A DNA stretch of 64,000 nt from Actinomycetota bacterium. GTDB taxonomy: Bacteria > Actinomycetota > Acidimicrobiia > Acidimicrobiales > RAAP-2. The notes under the pieces were generated by a model. It did not search any database and had not been told where the DNA came from. It saw only the letters and a list, made by a program, of their open reading frames with translations. The stretch spans positions 93,369 to 157,368 of the forward strand of contig JAJPJD010000018.1 in the NCBI GenBank assembly GCA_021324355.1, in the 5' to 3' direction. This document shows, piece by piece, positions 1 through 16,233 of the stretch. Positions within the stretch are counted from its first letter, which is position 1. Every line of letters begins with the position of its first letter. A program made the translations under genes and the position numbers.

Positions 1-333
1 CTGGCGGTCACCGGGGCCCTCGAGGGCGCCGGGCGCGGCCGGGACTGCGCGCTGGTCACCGACGGGCGGTTCTCGGGCGGGACCCACGGCTTCTGCATCG
101 GCCACGTCGCCCCCGAGGCGGTCGACGGTGGCCCGATCGCGCTGGTGGCCGACGGTGACCGGATCGTGCTCGACGTGCGCGACCACCGGATCGACCTCGT
201 GGTCGACCCAGCGGAGCTCGAGCGCCGGCGGGGCGAGCTCAAGGCGTTCGAGCCCCGCTACCGTTCGGGCGCGCTGGCCAAGTACGCCCGGCTGGTGACC
301 GGCGCCGACCGGGGCGCGATCACCGAGCCGTGA
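1..333 (+). CDS. ilvD: Dihydroxy-acid dehydratase, C-terminal part (5' truncated by window)
   Basis: Frame-1 translation [40 protein letters not shown]...[10 protein letters not shown] matches the IlvD/Edd C-terminal signature; stop TGA 331-333. Confidence 0.95.
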   Translation: MAVTGALEGAGRGRDCALVTDGRFSGGTHGFCIGHVAPEAVDGGPIALVADGDRIVLDVRDHRIDLVVDPAELERRRGELKAFEPRYRSGALAKYARLVTGADRGAITEP

Positions 334-344
334 GCGCCCGGTGG

Positions 345-373
345 TTGTCCGCCCTGGCGAGGCGTGCCACAAT
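345..373 (+). promoter_or_regulatory. Putative sigma70-like promoter of the ilvB leader (TTGTCC-17bp-CACAAT)
   Basis: -35 TTGTCC 345-350, 17 bp spacer, -10 CACAAT 368-373; leader ATG begins at 383. Confidence 0.6.
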
Positions 374-382
374 GGGGCCACC

Positions 383-433
383 ATGAGCACGAGGGGCACC
401 GCCGCCGGCACGATCCTGGTACTGGTTACCTAG
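383..433 (+). CDS. Leader peptide [16 protein letters not shown] (ILVLV run), attenuator of ilvBNC
   Basis: ATG AGC ACG AGG GGC ACC GCC GCC GGC ACG ATC CTG GTA CTG GTT ACC TAG; BCAA codons just before stop; followed by hairpin and terminator upstream of ilvB. Confidence 0.8.
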   Translation: MSTRGTAAGTILVLVT

Positions 434-459
434 CGCGCGGCCACATCTCCGCCGCGCGC
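433..459 (+). promoter_or_regulatory. Hairpin 1 of ilvB attenuator, starting on the last base of the leader stop codon
   Basis: GCGCGCGG (433-440) / CCGCGCGC (452-459), 11-nt loop CCACATCTCCG. Confidence 0.7.
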
Positions 460-461
460 CC

Positions 462-489
462 ACGACCTCCCGTTCCGGGAGGTCGTTTT
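462..489 (+). terminator. Intrinsic terminator/attenuator upstream of ilvB
   Basis: Perfect 11-bp stem ACGACCTCCCG-TTC-CGGGAGGTCGT (462-486) followed by TTTT. Confidence 0.85.
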
Positions 490-575
490 CGTGTCTGGCC
501 TCTTGCCCAGACCCGCTCGCCACCGACCAACCAGGCCCGCCGACAGCGTGGCCGACCGACACAAAAGGACAGACC

Positions 576-2368
576 ATGAAACTCACCGGAGCCCAGGCCC
601 TCATCAAGAGCCTCGAGACCCAGGGGGTCGACGTGATGTTCGGCCTGCCCGGTGGGGCGATCCTGCCGGTCTACGACCCGATCCTCGGGTCCTCGATCCG
701 CCACATCCTGGTCCGCCACGAGCAGGGGGCCGGGCACATGGCCGAGGGGTACGCGATGGTGACCGGACGGGCCGGGGTGGCCATGGTCACCTCCGGCCCG
801 GGGGCCACCAACGTGGTGACCCCGCTGTCGAATGCCTACATGGACTCCACGCCCCTGGTGGTGATCTCGGGCCAGGTGGCGACCTCGGCCATCGGCTCCG
901 ACGCGTTCCAAGAGTGCGACATCACCGGGGTCACCATGGGCATCACCAAGCACAACTGGCTGGTGACCCGGGCCGAGGACATCCCTCGGACGGTGGCTGC
1001 GGCCTTCCACGTGGCCACCACCGGCCGCCCCGGGCCGGTGCTCATCGACCTCCCCAAGGACGTCTCCAATGCCGAGATGGAGTGGTACTGGCCGGCCACG
1101 GAAGCCGACCTCGACCTCCCCGGCTACCACCCCCGCCTGGACGGCGACCCGGCTGCGATCGCCCGGGCAGCCCAGCTGATCCTGGCAGCCGAGCGCCCCG
1201 TGCTCTACGTGGGCGGCGGGGTGCTCAAGGCCGGGGCCACCGACGCCCTGCTCGAGCTGGCCGAGCGGACCGGGTTTCCGGTGGTCACGACGCTCATGGC
1301 CCGGGGGGCCTTCCCCGACTCCCACCCGCTGTGCCTCGGGATGCCAGGGATGCACGGCAACTACACCGCGGTGACCGCGATGCAGCGGGCCGACCTGCTG
1401 GTGGCGCTGGGCGCCCGCTTCGACGACCGGGTGACCGGCAAGGTGAGCGCGTTCGCCCCGGCGGCAAAGGTGATCCACGTGGACGTGGACCCGGCCGAGA
1501 TCGGCAAGGTGCGGGCCCCCGAGGTCGGCATCGTCGGGGACTGCCGGCGGGTCATCGAGGCGCTCCTCGAGGCGCTGGAGGCGGCCGGCCTCGGCCACGA
1601 CGACGCCGCGGTCCGCACCGAGCGCGGGGCCAGGGGCCGGCCGGGCACCCAGGCTGCCTCCCGGCCGGCCCGGGACGGGTGGTGGGCCCAGCTCCGGGCG
1701 TGGCAGGCGGCCTATCCGCTCCACTACGAGGAGGAGGCTGGCGGGCCGCTCAAGCCCCAGCGGGTGGTCGAGACCCTGCGGGCGCTCTCCTCGCCCGACA
1801 CGGTGGTGGTGGCCGGGGTCGGCCAGCACCAGATGTGGGCGTCGCAGTACTGGCGGTTCGAGCAGCCTCGCACCTGGGTGAACTCGGGCGGCGCGGGAAC
1901 GATGGGCTTTGCGGTCCCGGCGGCCATCGGGGCCAAGGTCGGCCGGCCCGATCGGACGGTGTGGGCGATCGACGGTGACGGCTGCTTCCAGATGACCGCC
2001 CAGGAGCTGGCCACCGCGTCGGCCGAGCGGATCCCGGTCAAGGTGGCCATCTTGAACAACGCCTACCTGGGCATGGTCCGGCAGTGGCAGGAGATGTTCT
2101 ACGCCGAGCGCTACTCGGAGGTGTACCTCTCCCCCGACCTCCCCGACTATGTGAAGTGGGCCGAGGCGATGGGGTGCGTGGGCATCCGGGCCGAGACCCC
2201 AGAGGAGGTGGCGCCGGCGATCGAGAAGGCCAACGCGATCGACGACCGCCCGGTGGTGGTCGACTTCCGGACCGACGCGTTCGAGAAGGTGTTCCCGATG
2301 GTTCCGGCCGGCGGGTCCAACGACGACATCGTGGTCCACCCCTCCCAAGCCCAGGGACGGGTCGTCCA

Positions 2369-2372
<4 letters not shown>
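576..2372 (+). CDS. ilvB: Acetolactate synthase large subunit
   Basis: TPP enzyme: [34 protein letters not shown]...[15 protein letters not shown]. Confidence 0.97.
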
Positions 2373-3959
<1,587 letters not shown>

Positions 3960-3992
3960 GCCCGCCGAGTCGGGGCCCTCGCCTGCCCGGCG

Positions 3993-6372
<2,380 letters not shown>

Positions 6373-6395
6373 GGGGGGTCGAAGGAGGAGGACCC

Positions 6396-7961
6396 GTGGC
6401 CCGGGTACTGGTCACCGAGACGATCGCCAACAGTGGGCTGGACCGGCTACGCGCTGCCGGCCACCAGGTGGACGTGGCCGAGGGCCTGGACCACTCGGCC
6501 CTGCTGGAACGGGTGGCCGGCGCCCATGCCCTCATCATCCGCTCGGCGACCAAGGTCACCGCCGAGGTGATCGAGGCCGGCACCGAGCTGGTGGTGATCG
6601 GCCGGGCCGGCGTGGGGATCGACAACGTCGACGTCGCCGCGGCCACCGAACGCGGCGTGATGGTGGTCAACGCGCCCGAGTCCAACATCCTGTCGGCTGC
6701 CGAGCAGACCATGGCCCTCCTGCTGGCCCAAGCTCGCAACATCCCCCAGGCCCATGCCGCGCTGATCGCTGGCCGCTGGGAGCGGTCTCGCCGGGAGGGG
6801 GTCGAGCTGCACGGCAAGACCTTGGGCATCGTCGGTCTGGGCCGGGTTGGGACCCTGGTCGCCCAGCGGGCGCTGGCCTTCGGCATGCGACTGCTCGCGT
6901 ATGACCCCTACGTCTCGGCCGAGCGGGCCCGCCACCTCGGGGTGGAGCTTCGGAGCCTGGACGAGCTGGCGGCCGAAGCCGACTTTTTGACCGTGCACCT
7001 GCCGAAGAACGCCGAGACCGTGGGCTTGATTGGGGCTGAGCTCCTGTCCCGGTGCAAGCCGGGGATCCGCATCGTGAACACCGCGCGCGGCGGGATCGTC
7101 GACGAGGCGGCACTGGCCGAGGCCATTGCGTCTGGCCGGGTCGCCGGGGCAGCCCTGGACGTCTTCGCCGAGGAGCCGACCACCGAGTCACCCCTGTTCT
7201 CGCTGGAGTCGGTGGTGGTCACCCCGCACCTGGGGGCGTCCACCGCCGAGGCCCAGGACAAGGCCGGCGTGACCATCGCCGAGCAGGTGCTCCTCGCGCT
7301 GGCCGGCGAGTTCGTCCCCCTGGCGGTGAACGTTGCGGCGAGCGGGATCTCCGAGCCGGTGAAGCCGTTCATGGGGCTGGTCGAGCAGCTGGGCCGGTTC
7401 TTCGGCTGCCTGCACGACCGGCTCCCCGACCGCCTCGAGGTTCACGTCGAGGGAGCCATCGGGGCCGAGCGCCACGACATCTTGACCCTGTGCGCCCTGA
7501 AGGGCCTGTTCGCCACCAGCACCGAGGAGCCGGTGTCCTACGTGAACGCGCCCCAGATGGCGCAGCGGCGGGGGCTGCGGGTGCAGGAGACCTCCACCGC
7601 GACACCGGGCGAGTACGTCAACCGGGTGACCCTGCGCTCGGCCGAGCACTCGGTCGCGGGCACGGTCACCGCCGGGGGCCCGAGGATCGTGTCGGTCGAC
7701 GACCTCCCGGTCGAGGTGACCCCGTCCCCCCACATGCTCGTCGTCCGCAACGACGACCGGCCGGGGATGATCGGGGTGGTGGGGACGGTGCTGGGGGACG
7801 CCTCGGTGTCGATCCGCTCCATGGCGCTGGCACCCCGCACCGAGGAGACCACCGCTCTCATGGTCCTGTCGGTGGACGCAGACCCACCCGACGAGGTCCT
7901 GACCGAGCTGGCGTCGCGCTCGGGGATCCTGGGCGTCAACCGGGTCACCCTCGAGCCCTAG
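6396..7961 (+). CDS. serA: D-3-phosphoglycerate dehydrogenase
   Basis: VARVLVTETIANSGLDRLRAAGHQV...GKTLGIVGLGRVG...; C-terminal ACT domain HMLVVRNDDRPGMIGVVG; SD GGAGGAGG upstream of GTG. Confidence 0.95.
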   Translation: MARVLVTETIANSGLDRLRAAGHQVDVAEGLDHSALLERVAGAHALIIRSATKVTAEVIEAGTELVVIGRAGVGIDNVDVAAATERGVMVVNAPESNILSAAEQTMALLLAQARNIPQAHAALIAGRWERSRREGVELHGKTLGIVGLGRVGTLVAQRALAFGMRLLAYDPYVSAERARHLGVELRSLDELAAEADFLTVHLPKNAETVGLIGAELLSRCKPGIRIVNTARGGIVDEAALAEAIASGRVAGAALDVFAEEPTTESPLFSLESVVVTPHLGASTAEAQDKAGVTIAEQVLLALAGEFVPLAVNVAASGISEPVKPFMGLVEQLGRFFGCLHDRLPDRLEVHVEGAIGAERHDILTLCALKGLFATSTEEPVSYVNAPQMAQRRGLRVQETSTATPGEYVNRVTLRSAEHSVAGTVTAGGPRIVSVDDLPVEVTPSPHMLVVRNDDRPGMIGVVGTVLGDASVSIRSMALAPRTEETTALMVLSVDADPPDEVLTELASRSGILGVNRVTLEP

Positions 7962-8961
7962 GGGCCGATCCGGTTCGCCGGCGCCATCCCGGCTTGGCGC
8001 TCGGTGCCGACAGGCCGCGGCCGGCCGCCCTCGACCGCTGCTCGGCCCGAGGGCTCGGGCACCGCCGCCACGTCCCGTCCTGGCAGGCGACTCCGCTCAT
8101 GAGCGGCCGATCGGCAGCCGGCACGGGCGGACCATCGGACGCCACCGTCGGACGCCATGGGTCCCTGGTGGCCCCGAAGAGGAGCGCTACCGCAGCCAGG
8201 GCGCAGCCGCCCACGCCGGCTGCGACGGCCGGAGCGGTCGGGCCCCCCGAGAGCCAGGCCCTGGGCGCATGGGTGGTCAACTCGATGAGGTGCCCAGGAG
8301 CCACCGTCGCCGGTCTTGCCGAACCGAGGCGGAGCCGGGCCGCCAGCAGGCCGGTGTTCAGGACCCGGAGCGCGGCGCCACGGGGGAGCAGCCGCACCGC
8401 CACCACCTCGGCCTGCACGAACGGGTCCAGGACCGCGACCGGCACGGCCACCAAGACGACGACGAAGAGGCGGTCGGCGTGGGGTCGGAGCCTGCGTTGG
8501 AGGGCCGACCGGGCCAGCAGATACAAGGCCAGGGCGGCCGCCATCGCCGGCAGGCACCGCCAGAGCCAGCCCAGGCCGGCGATCGTGGCCACCACCCGGC
8601 CCAGCACCCGCTGGCGGGGCACGGTCCAGGGATCGGCCCGGCCCAGCACCTCCCCCGCGGTGCGGAGCCGCCCATCGGCCAGGACGGCCACCACTCGGTG
8701 GGTGTAGACCGCGGCGATCCCCGGCGGCCGGAAGCTCACCACCATCCCCGGCCGCGCCGGAGTGGTCAGGGGGCGCTCGAGGACCAGGGACCCGACGCAG
8801 CGCGCCGGGCACATGGACGGGGTGGCCACGACGAAGGCCGACCCGCCAGCCAGCCGCCAGGCCACCGCCGCCGCCACCGCCAGGGCCAGCGCGGTCGCCG
8901 CCAGCCCGAGCGCGATCGGCCGGCCGACCGGCCGCTCGGCGGCAGGCAGACGGGCGGGCAC
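7945..8961 (-). CDS. Signal peptidase I, SipW/ER-like (Ser/His type), membrane protein
   Basis: ATPSMCP...VSFRPPG...YTHRVVAVLADGRLRTAGE...DPW motifs and several hydrophobic segments. Confidence 0.75.
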   Translation of the reverse strand: MPARLPAAERPVGRPIALGLAATALALAVAAAVAWRLAGGSAFVVATPSMCPARCVGSLVLERPLTTPARPGMVVSFRPPGIAAVYTHRVVAVLADGRLRTAGEVLGRADPWTVPRQRVLGRVVATIAGLGWLWRCLPAMAAALALYLLARSALQRRLRPHADRLFVVVLVAVPVAVLDPFVQAEVVAVRLLPRGAALRVLNTGLLAARLRLGSARPATVAPGHLIELTTHAPRAWLSGGPTAPAVAAGVGGCALAAVALLFGATRDPWRPTVASDGPPVPAADRPLMSGVACQDGTWRRCPSPRAEQRSRAAGRGLSAPSAKPGWRRRTGSAPRARG

Positions 8962-9008
8962 CGGCCGAACGGTCGCCGGAGCGGCCGGGAGCGTGCCACC
9001 ATCGGCCC

Positions 9009-9635
9009 ATGGCCTGGCCGCCCGGCTTCTTCGACCGGCTCGACCCCGCGCCCGACCGCCACTTCTACGCCCAGCCGAGGCTGGTCACCCACATCGACGA
9101 CCATGCCATCGCCGCAGTCGGCGCCCTCTACGACGAGCTCGGGGTGCGCGGTGAGGTTCTCGACCTCATGGCCTCGTGGACCTCGCACTTCGCCCATCGG
9201 GTGGCCCGGCTCACCGTCCTCGGGATGAACGCGCTGGAATTGGACGCCAACCTGGCCGCTGCCGAGCGGGTGGTTCACGACCTCAACGCCGACCCGGTGC
9301 TGCCGTTCGCCGACGACCGCTTCGACGCCGCGGTGTGCTGCGTCTCGGTCGACTATCTCACCGCACCGGTCGAGGTGTTCCGCGAGGTGGGTCGGGTGGT
9401 GCGGCCAGGGGGCCCGTTCGTGTGCACGTTCTCCAACCGGATGTTCCCGACCAAGGCCATCGCCGGGTGGCTGGTCGCGACCGACGAGGAGCGGGGGGCC
9501 ATCGTCCGGCGGTACTTCGAGGTCGCCGGTGGTTGGAGCGAGCCGTCCTTCCGTCGCTGCACGCCGCGTCAGCATCGCGGCGACCCGCTGTTCGCGGTGT
9601 GGGCCTACAACGCCAAGGTGAGCGCCCCTGCCTGA
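9009..9635 (+). CDS. SAM-dependent methyltransferase (methyltransferase type 11-like)
   Basis: VLDLMASWTSHF...LGMNALELDANLAAAERVVHDLNADPVLPFADDRFDAAVCCVSVDYL...EVGRVVRPGG. Confidence 0.8.
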   Translation: MAWPPGFFDRLDPAPDRHFYAQPRLVTHIDDHAIAAVGALYDELGVRGEVLDLMASWTSHFAHRVARLTVLGMNALELDANLAAAERVVHDLNADPVLPFADDRFDAAVCCVSVDYLTAPVEVFREVGRVVRPGGPFVCTFSNRMFPTKAIAGWLVATDEERGAIVRRYFEVAGGWSEPSFRRCTPRQHRGDPLFAVWAYNAKVSAPA

Positions 9636-9647
9636 ACCCCTGGCCGG

Positions 9648-10517
9648 TCAGCGCCACCACTGGGCCACGTGGCGTTCGATCCGCTGGCGAGCACGCCAGA
9701 GCGCCGACGGTCGGAAGGTGGCGTAGAACCAGGCGACCCGGGCGGCGAGGATCGCCATGCACACCGCCGCCACCGGGTCCGGGCAGACCCTGGCGACCAG
9801 CCGGGCGGCGCTTGCCGCGGCGTCGGCAGTCCACTGGTTCGGGGCGAGCTCGGACCAAAAGGCCAGGGTGCACAGGTCGAAGCGCCAGTCGCCGCTGTGG
9901 GCACCCTCCCAGTCGAACACCCCAGTCACCGTCTGGTCGTGGGCCAGCACGTTGCGGTGGTGGAAGTCGCCGTGCGCGACGTCGCCCTGGCGGACCCCGA
10001 CCGGTCCGAGCGCGTCCAGCACCTCGACCAGCTCCGCCCCCAGCCGCCGGGTGGGCTTCCGTCCTTCGAGCCAGCGGGCCTGCTCCCGAGCCAGGCCGAG
10101 CTCGGTCGCCAGCCATGGCTCGGGACGCCCGTGCTCGGCGTGGCGCTCGGCCAGACCAGCCAGCTGGCCGAGGTGGGCCTCGGTCAGGGCGGCCGGGATC
10201 ACGCCGGGGAGGCGCTGCTGGAGGGACCAGGTGAGGCCGTCGTGCGTCCCGGTGCCCACGTAGCGGGGGCAGGGGTAGCCGGCGTCGCGAAGCACGTTGG
10301 CAAGCCGCGCCCCCTCGGCCCAGCGAGACCCGGCACCGAGGTCGGCGGTCGCCTTGAGCACCAGTTGCTCGCCGGCCGGGCTGCTCACGAAGGTCGCACC
10401 GAACTCACCACCGTCGGCCGGACCGAGCGGCACCAGGCCGAGGGTCGCCGCCAGTGCGTCGAGCGCGGGGCGGCCCGGCACCGAGCCGGGCCGGTTGGTG
10501 CCACCGCCGGTCCCCAT
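9648..10517 (-). CDS. Aminoglycoside phosphotransferase-family (APH) protein
   Basis: GDVAHGDFHHRNVLAHDQTVTGVFDWEGAHSGDWRFDL motif. Confidence 0.8.
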   Translation of the reverse strand: MGTGGGTNRPGSVPGRPALDALAATLGLVPLGPADGGEFGATFVSSPAGEQLVLKATADLGAGSRWAEGARLANVLRDAGYPCPRYVGTGTHDGLTWSLQQRLPGVIPAALTEAHLGQLAGLAERHAEHGRPEPWLATELGLAREQARWLEGRKPTRRLGAELVEVLDALGPVGVRQGDVAHGDFHHRNVLAHDQTVTGVFDWEGAHSGDWRFDLCTLAFWSELAPNQWTADAAASAARLVARVCPDPVAAVCMAILAARVAWFYATFRPSALWRARQRIERHVAQWWR

Positions 10518-10543
10518 CGGCCGATTCTGGCACCGCGGCCTCG

Positions 10544-11242
10544 TCAGGCCTGGTTCCAGGTCATGGTCATGCTGGCGGTGAGCCCCTGGTCGGCGTTGGT
10601 GGCCGAAGGGTCGAGCATGACCGTGAAGGTGTAGGCCTGCGAGGCCCCGGCGGCCAGCAGGGGCAGCGGCGGGGTCGACTGCTGGTTGAAGGTGGCCCCG
10701 GCCACCGCGGCCAGGTTTCCGACGTTGGTGGGCACCCCGGGGCAGGCCGCCGAGGGGTTCGGGGGGTAGATGCACTTGCCGCTGATCCCGATCGACAGAT
10801 CCACCTTGGCGCAGAAGCCGCTGGTGTCGGTGCCGACGTAGCCGTTGTCGTCGCTGGCCGGGGCCACCGTGCACCCCCCCATGACCAGGCTGTCTAGGCT
10901 GGCGGCCGCCGACCCCACGTTGGTGAGCGTGACGGTGGTGGTGAGGGGGGTGCCTCCCGGCACCTGGTCCAGCGTGCCCACCAGCTTGTCGATGGCGCAG
11001 GTCGCGCTGTTGGTCGCGCTGACCGAGCCGCCAGCGCCCGACCCGGTCGAGTAGCAGCTCAGGGTGCCGTCGCTCTCCTTGAGCTGCATGGTCCCCGAGG
11101 AGAAGCTGTTGGCGTTGCCCACGATCTGGGCGCTGAAACCGGCCACCGAGACGGCGGTGGTGGTGGCCAGGGCGGCCACCGCCAGCACGGCGGCAGCCAG
11201 GGGGAACCACCGGCGGGAGGCGAGCAGCGGCTTGCAGGACAT
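10544..11242 (-). CDS. TasA/camelysin-like secreted protein with SipW-type signal peptide
   Basis: MSCKPLLASRRWFPLAAAVLAVAALATTTAVSVAGFSAQIVGNANSFSSGTMQLKE...TVTLTNVGSAAASLD...LAAGASQAYTFTVMLD. Confidence 0.7.
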   Translation of the reverse strand: MSCKPLLASRRWFPLAAAVLAVAALATTTAVSVAGFSAQIVGNANSFSSGTMQLKESDGTLSCYSTGSGAGGSVSATNSATCAIDKLVGTLDQVPGGTPLTTTVTLTNVGSAAASLDSLVMGGCTVAPASDDNGYVGTDTSGFCAKVDLSIGISGKCIYPPNPSAACPGVPTNVGNLAAVAGATFNQQSTPPLPLLAAGASQAYTFTVMLDPSATNADQGLTASMTMTWNQA

Positions 11243-11338
11243 GTCCACGCTCCAAGATGACGGCACCGGGTGCCGGACGGGTTGGCAGTGGCGGGAACGG
11301 TCCGAGGACGCCGGCCGACCGCGCCCCATGACGGTGCC

Positions 11339-11367
11339 TTGACCAGGGGCGCCGACGATGCCATCAT
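11339..11367 (+). promoter_or_regulatory. Putative promoter of leuA leader (TTGACC-17bp-CATCAT)
   Basis: -35 TTGACC 11339-11344; -10 CATCAT 11362-11367; leader ATG at 11377. Confidence 0.55.
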
Positions 11368-11369
11368 GA

Positions 11370-13262
<1,893 letters not shown>

Positions 13263-13839
13263 CAGCGATCGGCGACAGGGGCCTCCGGGTCCACCTCACC
13301 GATGGCGTGGTTGCAGCTGTTGGCGTGACCGCGCCGGCAACAAGCCCAGACGATCCTGGCCGGACCAGCCCCTGACACGCGCCCCGTCCAACGATCTCAC
13401 GTTCGGCGCTCAAATCTCGGGCCGTCGACGGCGCAGCCGGGCGACGGGACACTCGTCGCGAGGCCTGGTCGTCCTCGAGGGCCGCGCTTTCGGCGACCCC
13501 GGCACCCGGTCCAGCTGCGGGACCCAGATGGTCCTTCCGCATCACACCGAGCCCGCTCCCTCGCCACCCGACGGTGGCAGCGTTGGTCCAAGGGAGCGGT
13601 GGCAGCCCACGCCGAACGACGCCACTGGGCGGGACGCGGCCGCCCAGCGAGGGACGGGTCACAGCCCTGTCGTGAGGGCGGAGCCGGGGAGCGATCTCCC
13701 GCGGCGCTGGTCGGGTGCGTCGTGCCCTGCCCTCGGGGGTGATTCGGTGGCAAGGTCCGCCCTGGGCTGAGGCCCTTCGCCTCGGGCCGCCTCGGCGTCC
13801 GAGCAGAGAGAGAACCGCAGAGAGCACCAAGGAGGAGCC

Positions 13840-14190
13840 ATGGCCACCGAGGGTATCGAGGGCCTGTACATCGAGACGCGTGACTACCAGGCGACCGCCG
13901 CCTTCTGGGCCGCACTGGGGTTCGCCAGGAGCTTCGAGACCGACCACGGCTCGGGCCAGTGGAGCCACCCGGCCGGTGGACCCTACGTGTTCATCAACGA
14001 GCGTCCGGACGGCCGGCTCGAGACCCATCCCATCCTGCGTGCCCCCGATCCCTCGGTCGCCGACCCCGGAGGTGGCCTCGAGGTCATCCAGCCGTTCGCG
14101 CCCCAGCACTGGGGCGTGCTCGAGGCCCAGGTGCGCGACCCGGATGGACGCACCGTCCGCCTCCAGGCTCCCCTGGGCGAAGCGGGCTGA
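13840..14190 (+). CDS. VOC (glyoxalase/bleomycin resistance)-family protein
   Basis: MATEGIEGLYIETRDYQATAAFWAALGFA...VLEAQVRDPDGRTVRLQAP. Confidence 0.75.
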   Translation: MATEGIEGLYIETRDYQATAAFWAALGFARSFETDHGSGQWSHPAGGPYVFINERPDGRLETHPILRAPDPSVADPGGGLEVIQPFAPQHWGVLEAQVRDPDGRTVRLQAPLGEAG

Positions 14191-14224
14191 GCGGCACCGT
14201 GCCGAGGTGCCTCGGCCCTGCCGG

Positions 14225-14821
14225 TCAGGCCGAGACCGAGGGGAGCCAGTCCGGTCGGTTGGCCTCGTAGCGGGCGATCAGTTCTTCGAAGCGCAGGGTC
14301 AGGCCGATGTCGTCCCAGCCGTTGAGGAGCCGGGCCCGGGTGAACTCGTCGAGCGGGAAGGTGCCCGACAGGCCGGCCGCCGGGGCCTCGATGGTCCCTC
14401 GCTCGATGTCGATCGTCACCTCGAGCCCGGGGTCGGCTGCCACCGCGTCCAGGAGGGCCCGGCCCAGCTCCTCGTCCACTCGCACCGGCACGAGGCCCTG
14501 CTTGGTGCAGTTGGTGGCGAAGATGTCGCCGAAGCGGGGCGAGACCACCGCCTCGAAGCCGTAGTCCATGAGCGCCCACACCGCGTGCTCGCGCGACGAC
14601 CCGGTGCCGAAGTTGGGACCGGCCACCAAGATGGTGGCTCCGGCGTGCTCGTCCCGGTTGAGGACGAAGTCGCGGTCGTCCCGCCACTCGGCGAAGAGCC
14701 CGGCCCCGAAGCCGGTCCGCTCGACCCGCTTGAGCCAGTCCGACGGGATGATCTGGTCGGTGTCGACGTCGGAGCGGTCGAGGGGGACCGCGGTTCCGCT
14801 CACCACCCGCACTGGCTTCAT
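14225..14821 (-). CDS. leuD: 3-isopropylmalate dehydratase small subunit
   Basis: [32 protein letters not shown]...[17 protein letters not shown]. Confidence 0.95.
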   Translation of the reverse strand: MKPVRVVSGTAVPLDRSDVDTDQIIPSDWLKRVERTGFGAGLFAEWRDDRDFVLNRDEHAGATILVAGPNFGTGSSREHAVWALMDYGFEAVVSPRFGDIFATNCTKQGLVPVRVDEELGRALLDAVAADPGLEVTIDIERGTIEAPAAGLSGTFPLDEFTRARLLNGWDDIGLTLRFEELIARYEANRPDWLPSVSA

Positions 14822-16233
14822 GGCAGCTCCTCGGGGGTCCCGAAGCGACCGAGCACCGCGGTCGCCGCCGCCACGGCCGGCGAGACCAGGTGGGTCCGGC
14901 CGCCGCGCCCCTGACGCCCCTCGAAGTTCCGGTTGGAGGTCGACGCGCACCGCTCGCCGGCCGACAGCTTGTCGGGGTTCATGGCCAGGCACATCGAGCA
15001 GCCGGGCTCCCGCCAGTCGAAGCCCGCAGCCCGGAAGACGGCGTCGAGCCCCTCGGCCTCGGCCTCGGTTTTGACCCGGTGTGAGCCCGGGACGACCAGG
15101 GCCCGCAGCCCGGGACGGATTCGGCGGCCGGCCAGGACCGCGGCCGCCGCCCGCAGATCCTCGAGACGGGAGTTGGTGCACGACCCGATGAACACGGTGT
15201 CGACCGGGATCTCCCGGATCGGGGTGCCGGCGGTCAGGCCCATGTAGGCCAGGGCCCGGGCGGCTGCCTCCCGCTCGGCCGGCTGGGCGAAGGCGTCGGG
15301 GTCTGGCACGGTGCCGTCGATCGGCACCACCTGGGCCGGATTGGTCCCCCAGGTCACATGGGGCTGGAGCGTGGCGGCGTCCAGCGCGACCTCCTTGTCG
15401 AACACCGCTCCGGGGTCGCTGGGCAGCGACCGCCAGGAGTCAAGCGCCGCTTCCCAGGCCCGGCCCCGGGGCGCGTGGCGCCGTCCTTCCAGGTAGGCGA
15501 AGGTGACGTCGTCGGGAGCGACCATGCCGGCCCGGGCACCGCCCTCGATGCTCATGTTGCACACGGTCATGCGGCCCTCCATGGAGAGGGACCGGATGGC
15601 CTCGCCCCGGTACTCGATGACGTGGCCGGCCCCGCCGCCGGTGCCGATCCGCCCGATCACCGCCAGCACGATGTCCTTGGCGGTGACCCCGGCACCGAGC
15701 ACGCCGTCGATGGTCACGGCCATGGTCGCCGGTCGGGACTGGGGGAGCGTCTGGGTGGCCAGGACGTGGTCGACCTCGCTCGTGCCGATGCCGAAGGCGA
15801 GCGCCCCGAAGGCCCCGTGGGTCGAGGTGTGGCTGTCGCCGCACACCACGGTCATCCCGGGCTGGGTCAGCCCCAGTTCCGGCCCGATCACGTGCACGAT
15901 GCCCTGGTCGGGGTGGCCCATCGGGTAGCAGGCGATCCCGAACTCGGCACAGTTGGCCGCCAGCACCTCGAGCTGGCGACGGGAGATCGGGTCGGCCACC
16001 GGAGCTCGCACGTCGGTGGTGGGCACGTTGTGGTCGGCGGTGGCCACGGTCAACTCCGGGCGACGAACCCGTCGGCCGGCCAGCCGCAGACCGTCGAACG
16101 CCTGGGGCGAGGTGACCTCGTGCACCAGGTGCAGGTCGATGTAGAGCAGGTCCGGCTCCCCCTCGGCCGACCGGACGACGTGGGCCTCCCAGACCTTGTC
16201 GACCAGGGTCTTGGGGGCGCCCTCGGCGGCCAT
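14818..16233 (-). CDS. leuC: 3-isopropylmalate dehydratase large subunit
   Basis: [13 protein letters not shown]...[35 protein letters not shown]...[16 protein letters not shown]. Confidence 0.96.
   Translation of the reverse strand: MAAEGAPKTLVDKVWEAHVVRSAEGEPDLLYIDLHLVHEVTSPQAFDGLRLAGRRVRRPELTVATADHNVPTTDVRAPVADPISRRQLEVLAANCAEFGIACYPMGHPDQGIVHVIGPELGLTQPGMTVVCGDSHTSTHGAFGALAFGIGTSEVDHVLATQTLPQSRPATMAVTIDGVLGAGVTAKDIVLAVIGRIGTGGGAGHVIEYRGEAIRSLSMEGRMTVCNMSIEGGARAGMVAPDDVTFAYLEGRRHAPRGRAWEAALDSWRSLPSDPGAVFDKEVALDAATLQPHVTWGTNPAQVVPIDGTVPDPDAFAQPAEREAAARALAYMGLTAGTPIREIPVDTVFIGSCTNSRLEDLRAAAAVLAGRRIRPGLRALVVPGSHRVKTEAEAEGLDAVFRAAGFDWREPGCSMCLAMNPDKLSAGERCASTSNRNFEGRQGRGGRTHLVSPAVAAATAVLGRFGTPEELP

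Noticed and set aside
426-2348. Very long antisense ORFs (e.g. 640 aa opposite ilvB, 756 aa at 25998-28268, 527 aa opposite leuA)
   Set aside because: Low-complexity His/Arg/Gly/Pro-rich translations typical of antisense frames in high-G+C DNA; the opposite strand encodes recognisable enzymes
9648-11255. 535-aa minus-strand ORF appearing to fuse TasA-region sequence to an APH kinase
   Set aside because: The upstream half is an out-of-frame reading of the TasA-like gene (10544-11242); the kinase starts at ATG 10517
14191-14224. Bidirectional terminator between the VOC gene and leuD
   Set aside because: Only short imperfect stems (e.g. CCGAGG/CCTCGG) and no T-run
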